Made by a program: the position numbers and the translations under genes | Shown: positions 22,334 to 33,637 of the stretch, piece by piece | How positions within the stretch are numbered: position 1 is the stretch's first letter | Layout: each line of letters opens with the position of its first letter | Notes under the pieces: model-generated | Seen by the model: only the letters and a program-made list of their open reading frames with translations | Told to the model about the DNA's origin: nothing | Databases searched by the model: none | Assembly (NCBI GenBank): GCA_029747585.1 | Contig: JAPEVF010000394.1 | Location: 1 to 41,599, forward strand | Source: Pleurotus djamor | Lineage: Eukaryota > Basidiomycota > Agaricomycetes > Agaricales > Pleurotaceae | Reading direction: 5' to 3' | DNA: 41,599 nucleotides

Positions 22334-23899
22334 ATGGCTAGAAAGCGAAAAGCTGACGCCGTGGAATCCTACTACTATGCCCAACTTCAGTCGTCTTCAA
22401 GTTCCCTGGATCCTTATGCAGGCATCCCTGGAATGAGCGGTTACGTATCTGTGGGACCATATGATAGTCATACTCATGTTCATCCGCCCGAAAAACGCGC
22501 TCGAACGGCGAAGAAACAAGGCGATGTCGTCTGTGGAAGCTCCAGCCAGAGTCGAGAGGCTCAGGCTCCACAAGAAAAGCGACTTCAAAGGTTCAAAAAA
22601 CAATGTCCGAAGAACATCATGGAGCGTGTCGAAAGGGTTATGACCCAACGCTTTTTCATGGTCGATCGTAGACGACGCGACGCGCCTGATGGGACGAAAG
22701 AACTTCGAGAAGAATTTGATGTACTTGGGAGCACCGGTAACGTGAGTCTTCCATTTTTTTGGGTGCCGGTCGCGAGGTTTTGACTTTCTTGGGACAGGTG
22801 TATACGGTGGTGATTGATAAACTGCCCTCCTGCAGCTGTAAGTATTTAATCGCTCCGACTGAATCCTGGTTCTAAGTGTCGCTTGTTCAGGTCCGGATGC
22901 GGGGAAGGGCAATCATTGCAAACATATCGTAAGCCACCGAGATCCTTGCCCTATCGTAAATCTCTGACGTTCTTCTAGCTCTTCATCTTCCTTAAGGGTG
23001 AGCTTCTTCAAGCATGCTGCTAGTACCGTGGCTCATGTACCCTACGTCGCCCAGTACTTCAAGTCACACAGGCATCAGGATATTGGTATCAAAAGTGCGT
23101 TTTCTTACTCTCTCCCTGCCCTCCTATCTCAAATCTTGTCCTTTCAGGGCCCTTCTTACTTCTGAACTCGAAGACANTTTTTTCTTCGGCACCTGTGGCG
23201 CCGAATGCTATACCTGTCGCACCCAATCAAGTTCGTCAAGAATACGCACGCGCCACTGGTCGCGCCGTTGCGACGACTGAGGCTCTCACCCTATCACAAT
23301 CCTCTTCCTCCACGCGGAATGGGAGAAGAGTTGTCGATCTGGGCGTTATCGATCTCACGGACGATGAACCAAGCAAATCTACGCAGAAAGCGAAGGATAA
23401 TAAAAAACACCCTACTGAAGACGACGACTGTCCCATCTGCTACGAAACGCTCTACCAAGTTGCTGAGAACCAAATGGCGTGGTGCGAAACTTGCGGAAAG
23501 TCTGTGCACAATGAATGCTTCACTATGTGTAAGTCCCTCCCATGCATTGGTTTCTCGTCTTTTGCCCGCTTATCAATCCCCTTCTTTCAGGGAAAAATAC
23601 CGCCACCTCCAAAGGACAAGGTGTAACCTGCGTCTATTGTCGCGCCAAGTGGATTATTCCCGCTGTTGCGGGTGCTGCTGGTGGCAGTCGCAATGGTGGT
23701 GCTAGAGCTGGAGGCGTCAGAGTGTCAGAAGGATACCTTAACCTCTCCGGTGTTGCAGGTCTTAGTCCCGTTAGGGATACCAGCTCTTGTAAGTCCTGGT
23801 CGTACTTGTCTTACCCAGCATACCCACAGCTCCCTTATGTTAGACTATCATGGCCCGCGCCGTGGGGAACGCAACTATGGGTTCTACGACTATCTCTAA
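22334..23899 (+). CDS. SWIM and RING zinc-finger protein, probable E3 ubiquitin ligase
   Basis: Eight exons (22334-22741, 22798-22837, 22891-22928, 22979-22997, 23055-23094, 23148-23528, 23591-23788, 23844-23899) give 392 residues once the N at 23177 is left out. An N-terminal basic region (MARKRKAD) is followed by a SWIM zinc finger, C148-S-C150-x8-C159-x-H161, within YTVVIDKLPSCSC and KHILFIFLK. A variant RING follows, starting CPIC at 276-279, with WCETCGKSVHNECF and CVYC. This pairing matches SWIM/RING proteins of the ZSWIM2/MEX type, which act as E3 ligases. Between the domains is V248-IDLTDDE, a hydrophobic core with acidic flank like a SUMO-interacting motif. The C-terminus is Gly/Ala-rich and ends in a Tyr-rich tail. 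With the N counted the frame breaks at ELED; without it the expected IF-SSAP sequence follows. Confidence 0.88.
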
Positions 23900-24162
23900 T
23901 CAAGTTTTGCCTGCATATTTTGAACAATATCAATTGTCTACTTCTAATATCGCCCATTTACCCGCATATGTTAGTACACATCCCATCTTATATCGTTTAC
24001 GACTTTCTTGTTGCATATTGTCCTCATTCCTTATTGACCTACTCTACTCTACTTTACGCGTCCATTTTTCCTTAGAATTAGATCATAGTTTTCAGCGACG
24101 CTCAGAGTCTCAAAAGATGAAAGATGGTATTATGAATGAAGCAAAACAGACACCAAAGCAAA
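23900..24162. other. Convergent 3' spacer
   Basis: AT-rich DNA between the stops of the SWIM/RING gene (plus) and the BTB gene (minus). Probably overlapping 3' UTRs; no gene seen. Confidence 0.5.
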
Positions 24163-25375
24163 TTACAACTCCATATCCGCCACCTCTTCCCAAACAGCGC
24201 CATCAATACCAAACCACGACGGCATCAACGACCACACCTCCTTCCTAGCCCTCTTCGCGCACTTCTCAAATTCCGCTTTGCAGCTATCACAGATCTCCAA
24301 CCCACACATCTCACTGCCTTCCTCGCCGCTCGAGAAATCCTTCCGGGTCAACATCCCTATGGCGTCGTTGAGGGTGTAGAGAGGATCCGCATCTCGCCCG
24401 GCGACCATCCCACCCATGGATCGCAGCACGTTGAGCATGATGAAGTAGAACGATTGGTAGCAGTCGTTCAAGCCGACGCGACCAGCTTCCCCGTTGGACA
24501 GCCCGTGGTGGATCGATACGATGCCTCTGTTCTCGCATTTCGCACTCAAAGGGCGATCCCTCAGTTCTCGGGCGATGAAGTTCGCCATGTACTGTTGACC
24601 CAATTCCCGTCCCTTCAAGGTAGCCACCAAGAGCTGATGTGGAAGGGAGATGATTTCGTTTGCTGGGTTGACGAATTTTGGTTGCGGGGAAACAGGGGCG
24701 ACTACAGGGGCGATAGTGCCAATGGCGATTTTGCTTGGACCGTAGCGAGAGAGGTCGTAGAAGGCTGCTGGGAAGAGGAAGGGGAGGTTCAGCTCCATTG
24801 CGAGCTCGATAAGGATTATGGGATGGGGGTAGAGTTCCCGTGGGATGTAGCCGCCAGTCTTTGGGTCGGTGGCGCGGTGTTCCCGACGATCCCAGCCTCT
24901 GAGCGTGGATGGCCAGTCCTGGTGAAGGCGTTGGAGACACTGGTCCCTGAGGTGCTCGACGCAGTACTTTGTCGAGAGTCGTAGGACGCCTGCGAGTCGA
25001 GAGAAATCAAAGGTAGATGGCTTCGACAGATACCTAAGAAGATATCGCGTGCGTCAGTCTCAATATTTACAAGGTCAATTTAAGGGGTGGTGCTTACAGT
25101 CCATCGTAAAGGGCAGACAAGAAGAAGGCAACGTCCGAAGGCTCGTCGTATACTTTGATGCATTGGCAGCCTGCAATAAGTGGTCCATTTGACGGTTGAG
25201 GGATTGAGAATAATCCGTCGAAGAACTCTGAGTGACGAGAGAGTTGACCGCGGTGAACCTTGAAAGCAACCGACTTCGTGACGAGGACGACGTTCCCATC
25301 TGAGAACCAGAACTGTGACGAATGCGATAAGTTGTTCATGAGGACTTGGGAGGATGAAGTGGCAATGGAAGGCAT
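24163..25375 (-). CDS. BTB/POZ domain protein
   Basis: Two exons (25375-25098 and 25033-24163) join in phase over a 64-bp intron to give 382 residues. Residues about 20-95 form a BTB/POZ fold of the Agaricomycete type: FWFSDGNVVLV, then FKVHRGQLSRHSEFFDGLF, then a D-E-P-S-D-V loop and FLSALYDGLYL. A helical C-terminal part contains FSRLAGVLRLSTKY and HLRDQCL, a BACK-like region, then PHPIILIELA and FYDLSRYGPS. The last third contains a Cys-x2-Cys element (CDSCKAEF). BTB proteins of this kind usually dimerise and many serve as substrate adaptors for Cullin-3 ubiquitin ligases. Whether this one does is inference. A TATA box lies 73 bp upstream of the ATG. It lies tail to tail with the SWIM/RING gene. 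Confidence 0.9.
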
Positions 25376-25979
25376 GTCTGATTAGGAAGTGGTGTGATGG
25401 GATAGAAGAGAGATGTGTGGTACGTTCCGGCAGCTGGAAAGTGCCCATTATATAGAGGAAACGCGGATGTCAGCCTCTTCATCCGTTCAACCCCTAATGC
25501 TCCTACCAGCCACTTGGAGCCCCTGTGGGTCGGGGAAAGGAGATCGGCGAAGTCATAGCAGTGACATCTTCCGCACTCTAACAGCTTTTTCAGTCCAGGA
25601 TTGAATGCCGTGTATGTTTCTGACCATGTACCACTGGACTGTGGAGGCCCAGGCTCCTGGTCTACTTGGCCAGTGAGTAACGTCCTCGCAGAAACTTACT
25701 ACATTCAATGAGATAGCGTCCGTTAGTTACTGAAGGATGGGAGCGGAGGCTCGCGTATCAATCACGTATAGTACATAAGTACAAGGGGTGCATCGTGAGG
25801 ATAGTGAAACGCAAGCCATAGATGTTACAGTCATTTATTGGATGTAGTAGATTGGTAGAGCTGTAACGAGTAGGCTAGTCCGTTTGATTTGTCTTCTTAG
25901 TCCGTCGATGGACCGGCAGACTCTAGGGTACGGTTGTTAGCAATCATGAGCTAGAAAAAGGAAGGAAGCAACCCGAGGA
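25376..25979. other. Promoter region of the BTB gene and 3' flank of the F-box gene
   Basis: About 600 bp without a gene. The BTB promoter lies at the left end. The rest is AT-rich 3' flank of the minus-strand F-box gene; no other feature seen. Confidence 0.45.
25448..25454 (-). promoter_or_regulatory. TATA box of the BTB gene
   Basis: TATATAA read on the minus strand, 73 bp upstream of the BTB ATG. Spacing suits a fungal core promoter. Confidence 0.55.
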
Positions 25980-27278
25980 TCAACCTGCAGCTTTGACGGC
26001 GTTATCAATAGAAAGCCACCACTGCCCGAAAACATTAGGTTGAGAGGAATTAACGTTTGCGTGCGATTTGTGTCTGAAGTGACGAGTAACGGAATCAGGC
26101 TCTGCGATTGAGTCTAGACGCATCAAGTCAACAACTTGTAAGGAGGTCCACTTTGCAAAGGACCGCTCCACAATGGCAGTATGTGGGTCTGCACTGCAGA
26201 AAGAGAGATACCGTAGAGAAGGGGAAGGGATCTCTAGGAGGCCCTCTACGAACCTCTCCTCTTCCTATATATGACAGTTTGAGTGACGATTAATGACGAG
26301 AGGGGGTACGGCGAACCTCAAGGATGACCAAAACGATACTGAGATATTCAACGCGTTTTAGATGAGGAAAGATGCAGAGCAAATGTTCGAAATTTGGCGA
26401 GGAAAGCTTGAGAATCCGGATGTTGACGTAGAAATCATCCAAGGGAGGCGGAGGGAGATAGACAAGGCCATCAAGATTTTCGACGGGCGACTTTGAGATC
26501 GATTCGAACATCTCAGCGGGGCCCGAAAGGGTGTGCAAGTTAGGTAGATCCAGCTCCTCCAGAGCCGACATATCGAAGTTAAAAACCTTCACGTACACAA
26601 CACGCAAAGACGGCTGGTGCTGCAGGACCTCTGCAATTTGAGGGAGAGAGTTGGCTTCGATGGTGAGATGCGTCAAGGCCAAGGATTGAGGGATGAATAG
26701 CCTCAAGTCTACTGACTGGATCCTCACAACGGATATAGAGAGCCGTTGCACATTGACGAGATGGAGGCTGAGGATGTTGCGGAAGCTTTCCAAAATATCG
26801 TCCGCGATCTCAACGGGTAAAAACCACATAGCGTCATGCAAGGCATATGCCTTTGTCCATTCCCCGAAACGGCGAGTTTTTGGGTCGTTGAGCGTCGCCT
26901 GGAGGGCGGACAGTTGATGGGGATGGATAGAGATGGCCGGGATATCCAACGGTGTCACTTCGGTCGAGGGAACCAAGGATTCAGGGACCGGAGCGACTAC
27001 TATACTTTCGTAGAGCAATGGCACGGTGATTGAGTAGAATTCCTTGGAAACGAACAGCAAAGGGTGAAGCAAGCTTCTATCATGCAAGCCAACTTGCGCA
27101 ACGATTAGTTGGAAGATTTCCGGCGGAAATGAAGGATCTAGGGCGCGCGAGAAATTACTCGCATGGACTTCAGAGTAGTCAGAAATATAATACCTTTGTT
27201 TGCCTGATCGTCGCGCATTCTGAATTCTAGTAGAAATTCTAGCGGCAATCTAGCGGTGTGGTTGGAAAGTTTAACCAT
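25980..27278 (-). CDS. F-box protein with leucine-rich C-terminal region
   Basis: Three exons (27278-27194, 27137-26317, 26264-25980) join in phase to 396 residues with introns of 56 and 52 bp. Residues about 32-67 form an F-box-like motif, FPPEIFQLIVAQVG and LHPLLFVSKEFYSI, which binds Skp1 in SCF ubiquitin ligases. The remainder is leucine-rich with irregular repeats (LTHLTIEANSL, LRVVYVKVFNF, LEELDLPNLHTL, LRYLSFCSADP), which probably bind substrate. The second intron uses a GTTCGC donor. Reading through it would stop after 15 codons, whereas splicing adds 94 residues that continue the repeat pattern. An upstream in-frame ATG at 27356 would add 26 residues and cannot be excluded. F-box genes of this kind are very numerous in mushroom genomes, and no specific substrate can be inferred. 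Confidence 0.82.
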
Positions 27279-28094
27279 TACAGGCGCCCACGGCGCTTGT
27301 CGTCTTCCCTTCAGTCCACCCGCTGACGCGGCACTGTCCGCTCTAAACGTCAACATTTGGCCCTGTGCACACCCGGATCAACGTGCCTCAAATATGAGCG
27401 GGTGAAATCAGGTTGACTAACCGTAATGCATGTTCTTTTGCTGCCAAATGTACCCGCAAAGCCACCATGGAATCTGAACAAAACTCAAGTACTTACCCTT
27501 GGTTGGGCTTCGCCGCTTCTTGCCAATAATCCAATGATCTGTCTCCAGACATCGTTTTTCGCTAGGGATAATATTCAACACGCTGACGCTGAAGTGGCAC
27601 TAAGAACGCTCTAAGGAGAATCTCGCGTGCACTTGTGTTTACAGCTTCCCATGTCACCCTTGCTGCGTGTGTATGTGCTGTTCTTATTTATCCTTTCTCG
27701 ACTGATTCCGTCTTCAATTAGGTACTACCACTGACAACTGATCACCTATTTATGGATGGACTTAGGATCATCACAGTGTGTGTCGTAGCTGGGGCTCAGT
27801 TCCCTGTTCCATCCGAGTTTCAACCAGAACTTGAGCTCAGATTGAGGGGCTTAAAGGGCAACTTATCATCCCTATGGGCTGCGAACATGCTCGTCCTCGC
27901 GGCCTGTTGTAAGTCCTCGCCGGTGCCTCCGTTACTTCCATCCCAGACCCTGACCAACCTTTGCAGAACGGAGCCGAAGAGGTGTAAATTGTTCATAGCC
28001 ACCGAGCGTCAGATTAGCCGCATGCCTACATGCTCGTATCGATATTTAAGTCGTCCTGAATCACTGTCTCGTCTCTCCAACTTACTCAGACGAC
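27279..28094. other. Intergenic stretch before the GTPase pair
   Basis: Divergent promoters of the F-box and GTPase genes are expected here. A 143-codon frame from 27752 has an ATG but cannot be spliced into the GTPase frame: its best donor creates a stop at the junction. I do not call it. TATTTAA near 28042, about 50 bp before the chosen GTPase ATG, may serve as TATA. Confidence 0.4.
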
Positions 28095-30166
28095 ATGGTT
28101 GTCACCGTGATCCCCCCCACGACTTGAGGCGAATCAATCTGCAACAGCCATCCTCCACCACATCGAGAACGCGCTTCTAGATATGCGAGTTCCCCATAAT
28201 TTCATTCTTTATGCGGAATTCCGAAGGAGCGTTCGTAACCTGTCCATTTCTCTACCAGCTCTCTACAAAGCTGTGGAAGGCATCACGGCGTCTCAAGCCC
28301 ACCGGCGTTATGTCAATGCTCATCTCGAACATGCTCGACGTTGTCTCCTTCATATTCTGAAGTCTGTCCGATCACACCGTTTGAGCCTCAGCTTGACGCC
28401 ACTTCGTTCGGTTTGGCTCAAGATCTTTTATCACACTTCTGACGGCCACGACACTCTCCATAAAGTATCGCAAATATCCTCCGACATCACGCGATTGCTC
28501 AGTGGCAATGCTTTGTGCACGATTGAACGGTCCTTCCTCTCTCCACATGATATATTTCACTTTATACTCACCACTCTCCTGCAGGGCCAATGCATTGGGT
28601 GCATTATTCGACCCCCCGGTGACCGCCCCGTCTCGACCCTCGTCATTCATAGCAGTGAACGGAAGGAGACTCTCCACATTGGAAGTTCTACATGAAATTG
28701 AAGTCTCCCAAGTCAGACCCAATGACAAGATCATTATGTGGGTTCACGCTCCAAATATCCCTTAGGCTCAGCTCACAATGGCATGCTCCTACTCTACAGT
28801 TTAATGGGTGCTACTGGCTCTGGTAAAACCACGGTCAGTATCACATCGCACTCGAACGCTTGAAACGACCACTAATATACCGTTTTGCGTAGTTTATCAA
28901 CACCGCGGTGGGGAGGGATATCGGAGAGGTGTCCCACTCCTTGAGGCCGTGCACTCGGCGTCCCCAAGCATTCCGGTATCAACATGAAGGACGGTATGTG
29001 GTATTCATAGATACGCCCGGGCTCGACGAGAGCTCTGTTCGCGAAGCCGAGGTGATGACTACCCTCAGCTCCTGGCTGGATGATCTGTGAGTCAAACAGC
29101 CTACCCCTCTCATTCAAAACCGACGTTGGTTACCACCCTAGACACTTGCGCCAAATATCACCATCTGGTCTCTTATACCTCCACAATATGTCTATGAATC
29201 GCATGTCCAATTATCACTCCGCCTTGCTCTCGAAAATGTGTGGCACTGATGCACAAAATAACGTCGTCATCGTTCCAACGATGGGTCAGGAGCTCGGACC
29301 TGCGGACTATCAAAAACGTTTATCAGAGGTTGGGAATTACTGGGCGCGCGCGTTCGGGACTCCTTCCGTCAAGACATTCGACGATACGCTCGCATCAGCT
29401 TGGGTCATCCTTGACTCCTTGAATACCGCTTGTCCCCTCCGAGTTACCCTTGAGATGGCCTCCTCTGGTACCCACATCGGCAATACTTCTGTTGGCCATT
29501 TCCTCCTTGAATGGCTGGGAGTCATGGCCACGAAGCTNAAAAAAGCGCCTTACCCGGACGCCACATTTTTGCAGGCAGGCTTCAAGTTCATCTGTGGGAG
29601 AAGAAGTCCTCAAGATTGACCTACGAGCCATCTTGGCTGCTATTAAGAGATTGAAGGGCACGGTCACGGCTTCACCCAAGCGCAAAGTTCCCCGCATTGC
29701 TGTCTCTCTCTCGACAAGGGGCCAGTTTGCCTCACCTGAGGGCCCAGACCCAAGTACGCTTATCTCACGACTGTCATCCGAACTACAATATTTGAGCATT
29801 CTGGAGGGACACGTTCCGACACCATATGTCTCCACAGGGATAATGATGGCGTCGGAGCTTCTACATGATTTAATGGTCAGCCCTTTTCATCTTAAATCCT
29901 AGCCATCTGCCCGCTTTGTCTGATCGGATATCCTCCAGGCGTCGGAGTCTTTTCATATGCCTGTGGCTCGCCTTCTCCAGGATATACAGGGTCTCATTGC
30001 TGTAACATTGGATGCTGGTCTTCGAAACGCGCAGTCTGGTCTTGAACACGTTTGGACGCCGGTACTGGAGTGTGTTTCTCTTCCTCCCTTTAACCAGGAC
30101 AGTGCCGCTCATGTCCCTTCAACGGCAGTTCCCTCGCCTTTGCCAAACCTTTTATACAGAAAATAG
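28095..30166 (+). CDS. AIG1-like GTPase with N-terminal helical domain, copy 1
   Basis: Six exons (28095-28514, 28585-28737, 28800-28833, 28893-29086, 29142-29875, 29939-30166) give about 586 residues after discounting one C from the C7 run at 28112-28118 and the N at 29538. All splice phases then agree. Residues 1-150 are predicted mostly helical, for example LLDMRVPHNFILYAEFRRSV, and align with the N-terminus of the next gene. The GTPase core has the P-loop GATGSGKT at 194-201, a switch Thr at 223, and DTPG at 242-245. Then come GLLYLH and NVVIVPTMGQE, where the base-recognition motif is degenerate (no NKxD). These features match AIG1/Toc/GIMAP-like GTPases of Agaricomycetes. The C-terminal part is helical. 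The ATG is the first that fits after the C7 correction, so the true start is uncertain. Function is unknown. Confidence 0.78.
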
Positions 30167-30316
30167 TGTCCGGCGCCAATTCTCAAGCTCAAGTCTCAAT
30201 CAATGATTACTCGGCATTGACTTCATGTAGAATGACAGTGGGTCTCGCCTGTGCCATCCTAGACGTGCGCATGTCTACCCACACGACTATCCGTGCTTGC
30301 GCTAATCTATAATAAC

Positions 30317-30332
30317 CAGGAAGATCTTCCTG
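30317..30332. repeat. 16-bp perfect palindrome
   Basis: CAGGAAGATCTTCCTG equals its reverse complement. It lies 151 bp after the stop of GTPase copy 1. It may be a dimeric factor site or chance. Confidence 0.5.
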
Positions 30333-30485
30333 CCTTAAAACCCCAATGACCGGACTTCGTGCCTCCATGGACACCTTTCCTGTTCTACCTTCTGGGTCTT
30401 TGCTTTGTTCAAGACATCAAAGGATGAAGTATTCTTGTCGTCCTTATCTTTGTATGATATCATAACCCATGTAAATCCCTCAAAT

Positions 30486-30503
30486 GTGCCAGTTCTCTGG
30501 CAC
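30486..30503. repeat. Short inverted repeat, possible hairpin
   Basis: GTGCCAG and CTGGCAC are separated by four bases, giving a perfect 7-bp stem in the spacer between the GTPase genes. There is no evidence of function. Confidence 0.35.
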
Positions 30504-30829
30504 TTTCCTGTTGCCCACGCGCCTTGCTTCAATCCCCCTCGATCCGTTGGCTGGTGACAATCGCCTCATGTTGACCATGCATTCCATCTAGCGCCCAGTT
30601 TATTCTCTCCCTCCCGCAATCCAGTTGTTCACCTTGCCATCCCAGTTTTGCCATCAAGAAAACCCGACAGCATTCCTATACAAATTCTTAGTGTGCCCTT
30701 CCTGATACCTTGCAACTAGAATCCAGCCGATCGACTGCTGACAATATAAGCACCTGCTGCTGCTGTAATCGCGTCGCATCAGCCTTTCACCCGTGGAACA
30801 TGCCCTTGCCTGCCGTCTTTATAAGAGCA

Positions 30830-30836
30830 GCACATC
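30830..30836 (+). promoter_or_regulatory. TATA-like box of GTPase copy 2
   Basis: TATAAGA, 40 bp upstream of the ATG at 30870. It leaves a very short 5' UTR, so either the real start lies slightly downstream or this is not the functional box. Confidence 0.35.
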
Positions 30837-30869
30837 AGAGACCCAACATCACTTCAGTCCATATCCAGC

Positions 30870-33637
30870 ATGTCCCTCAGTGCATCTCAGCCTTGCGAAG
30901 TCGTCAACTCTCGGTATGGAGGAGTTAAAAAACTTGGATGTAAGCGCGATTCAGCTTCCAACCGGGCCATGTTCTCATCTGACGAACGTCTTTCATCCTT
31001 GATCAGCACCGAGGGCACCTCCCTTGCATCTTGAATCAACCCGGCCACCGTTGCCCTCGCGCCCTAGCGATGCCTCTCGCAGTGCGACTGGCTCGTCTGT
31101 ATTACTTCTGTACGAGATCAAGCGCTTGTTACTCGACCCGAGGCAGCCTCACAACCTCGTTTGCTCTCGTAAACTTCGGCGGATCATGCAATCTCTCGGG
31201 GATTTGCTTGCCTACCTCGATAACGATCTCAATGGTACACCCATATCCCCTACACCCATTCGACCAAGAACACATTGGGCACTCTTGGACGGTGCCTCCG
31301 TCAAGCTCCAGCGCACGCTGGACAGCCTGCGGCTTTACCAGGTCTCGCTGCGGTACACCCCTATCAGGAAGTTGTGGCGCAAAGTATATGCACAGAGTGG
31401 GCAATTGGACATTGTCATTGAGATGCTGGGTGGTCTTGCCTTCGACCTCAACCAAGTTTGCTACAACAGTTCGAAGCTCGTGGTCAAAGGGTAAGCTCTT
31501 TTGATCAGGTCTAGGACTGAAATGACAAACCAGAGCTAGGCCTTTATCGTTAGATACGACAATGAAGCTTGGATTTTCGCCAAGACAACGTTCGAGTCCT
31601 CAATCCTCCCTCTTCAATAGCCGCAGGAGCGTCCCACGCGTATCCTCCCCGCTGGCTGAACCTTGGTCCAAGGTATTTCAATGCGTGTCTCGATGGTGGA
31701 CACACTGTTGACCTGGACTAACTTCTAGGGAGCGGTCCTGTCACCAGGCGTCATCTGCGAAACGCCCGATGCCATGTATCCCCCTTCATTCAAGTCACCT
31801 ATTTATCATACCCATAACCGTTCATCCTCGTCATTGAACAGCATGAACTTACTAACCACGGACAAGATCATTGTGTATGTTTCATTGCGTGGTGGGTAAC
31901 CAGTATGAGCTAATATCTTATGCAGTGTGATGGGTCCAACCGGCGCTGGAAAGAGCACGGTGAGCTATTGAATGTTCATATGCACAAGAAGCTGACATTC
32001 GTTCTCCTAGTTGATCAATACTGCTCTGGGAAGGATGGGAGCGAAAGTCTCCGATCAACTTGATTCATGCACACACGATATTCAAGCTTACAGGTGTAGC
32101 AACCCGTACAACGGTGAACAAGACATCGTCCTTGTTGATACCCCTGGATTCGACGATACCTACCGAAGTGATGCGGACATCCTTCAGTCCATTGCAGACT
32201 GGCTCAACTCTACGTAAGCCTATTCCATCAGGCATTCGTCACCTTACACATACACACCTTTTCTAGCTACCAGCGCCGAATCTTGGTCTCTGGTATCCTT
32301 TACCTCCATCGACTGTCCGATAATAGATTCGCCGGAGCGCCCCTTCGCAACCTCAACGTGTTCAACCATCTCTGTGGTTCCAACGCCCTCAAGAATGTTG
32401 TGTTAGTGACGACAATGGGCGATGACTTGGAACTTTCTGTCAAGAACCAACGTCTCAGGGAACTTCAAGATATCTACTGGCACGAGATGATTGGCCATGG
32501 ATCGCGTGTCCACGATTTTGACTTGACCTCCAAGATGATATGGAAGATAATCGATGGAATAGGTATCGGACTCAGACAACCTGAACCTCTTCAACTCCCC
32601 AAGGAGATGGTTGACCAAGGGAAATCTCTGTTTGAGACAAAGGCTGGTAAAACGCTTTTCGGCTGGTTAGAGGGATTTTTGAAAGAACTCGGGGAGATAA
32701 TTCAGAGGCTAGAAGAAAGCCTCAGGCTAAGAACTACTCGGAGTTCAACTTTTCGCGACATATCTCCCAGTCAAGCGGCGGCCGAGTCACAAACCTCCCT
32801 TGCTCTGAAGACAGAGAAGCTCAAGCTAGAAGCCCAGAGAGTCACAGTCCTTCAACAACGCGAAAAACTTCGCACATATCCATCGCCGGCTCGACGATTC
32901 ACGAACATGATTAAGCGAAAGGTCGGGGAGCGTGTCTATCGACACCGGGGGAGATCGGCTCCTCATACCAAGGATACGAGGCTGCTACCCGAGCAAAAGG
33001 CTAGGGCAATCACCGCCGCTGAAGACCGTTTTCAAGCCGCCTCTTCTGACGAAGTACCAGCTGCTCTCCCGGACCTTCGCGCTTGTTTTCAGATCGTCCC
33101 CGAGATACTTAGTTCTTTCAAGGTTCGGTATCTTCTTGCTATCCCTTTCGGAACAAAACTCAAAGTTTCTGCCTAGAACTCCCACATATCCTCCAACATT
33201 ATCGTCAAACTTCTCAACGATCTCATCACGTTACTTCCAGCCATCGTGGAGAAGTACAATGTGTACAGGAAACTCGACCTTGACCTTCTCAACATACTCA
33301 AGCATATGAAAGAGTACGCCTGCCCTACTCTTTGATCTTGCACTCTCATAATTATGACGACTCTAAAACGCATAGGGAGCTGGCTTCAGTTAGAGATGTG
33401 ATCCGCAAGTTCTCATTGGATACAACGGCTATCAACATGGATTCAAACGGATATAGACTGATTCTTTCTTGCAAACGGACAGTCAAGAATATCTTTAATG
33501 CCCTCGAGGTCAGCTCCTTCTTTCGAGTTAATTAGAATTTTCCTGATCTTTGCATTACGCAGATCGACTGTGACTTGAACTCTTTTTCGTCTTCTACAGG
33601 GTCTATCGACTCCATCATGTCAGCGACTACTGTATAG
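30870..33637 (+). CDS. AIG1-like GTPase with N-terminal helical domain, copy 2
   Basis: Ten exons (30870-30939, 31007-31490, 31540-31672, 31729-31874, 31926-31959, 32011-32213, 32267-33122, 33177-33313, 33376-33508, 33563-33637) give 756 residues with no correction needed. The N-terminal 190 residues align with copy 1 (LLLDPRQPHNLVCSRKLRRI; RYTPIRKLWRKVY) and look helical. A Ser/Pro-rich linker leads to the GTPase core: P-loop GPTGAGKS at 281-288, a switch Thr at 310, DTPG at 332-335, GILYLHRLSDNR, and VVLVTTMGDD in place of a classical NKxD. A charged coiled-coil-like stretch follows (ALKTEKLKLEAQRVTVLQQR), then basic and helical C-terminal regions absent from copy 1. The P-loop sits alone on a 34-nt exon in both genes, which confirms common descent. 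The function is unknown. Related GIMAP-type proteins act at membranes in immunity and cell survival; this is context only. Confidence 0.88.

Larger units (their letters stand above)
30167..30869. other. Spacer between the two GTPase genes, with palindrome and hairpin
   Basis: About 700 bp without a gene. It contains a 16-bp perfect palindrome (30317-30332), a hairpin with a 7-bp stem (30486-30503), and a TATA-like box shortly before the second GTPase gene. Confidence 0.5.

Noticed and set aside
24136..24984. 282-codon plus-strand frame
   Set aside because: It is antisense to the second exon of the BTB gene, whose protein reads clearly on the minus strand.
26290..26316. Unspliced end of the first F-box gene
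   Set aside because: Reading through gives an early stop, whereas splicing at GTTCGC/ATATAG adds 94 residues that continue the leucine-rich pattern in phase.
27752..28180. 143-codon frame as the 5' exon of GTPase copy 1
   Set aside because: Its best donor (GTAAGT near 27910) creates a stop codon at the junction, and no other splice connects it to the GTPase frame.
30333..30540. Small minus-strand frame between the GTPase genes
   Set aside because: No motif, low complexity, and it lies in 3' flanking sequence of a plus-strand gene.
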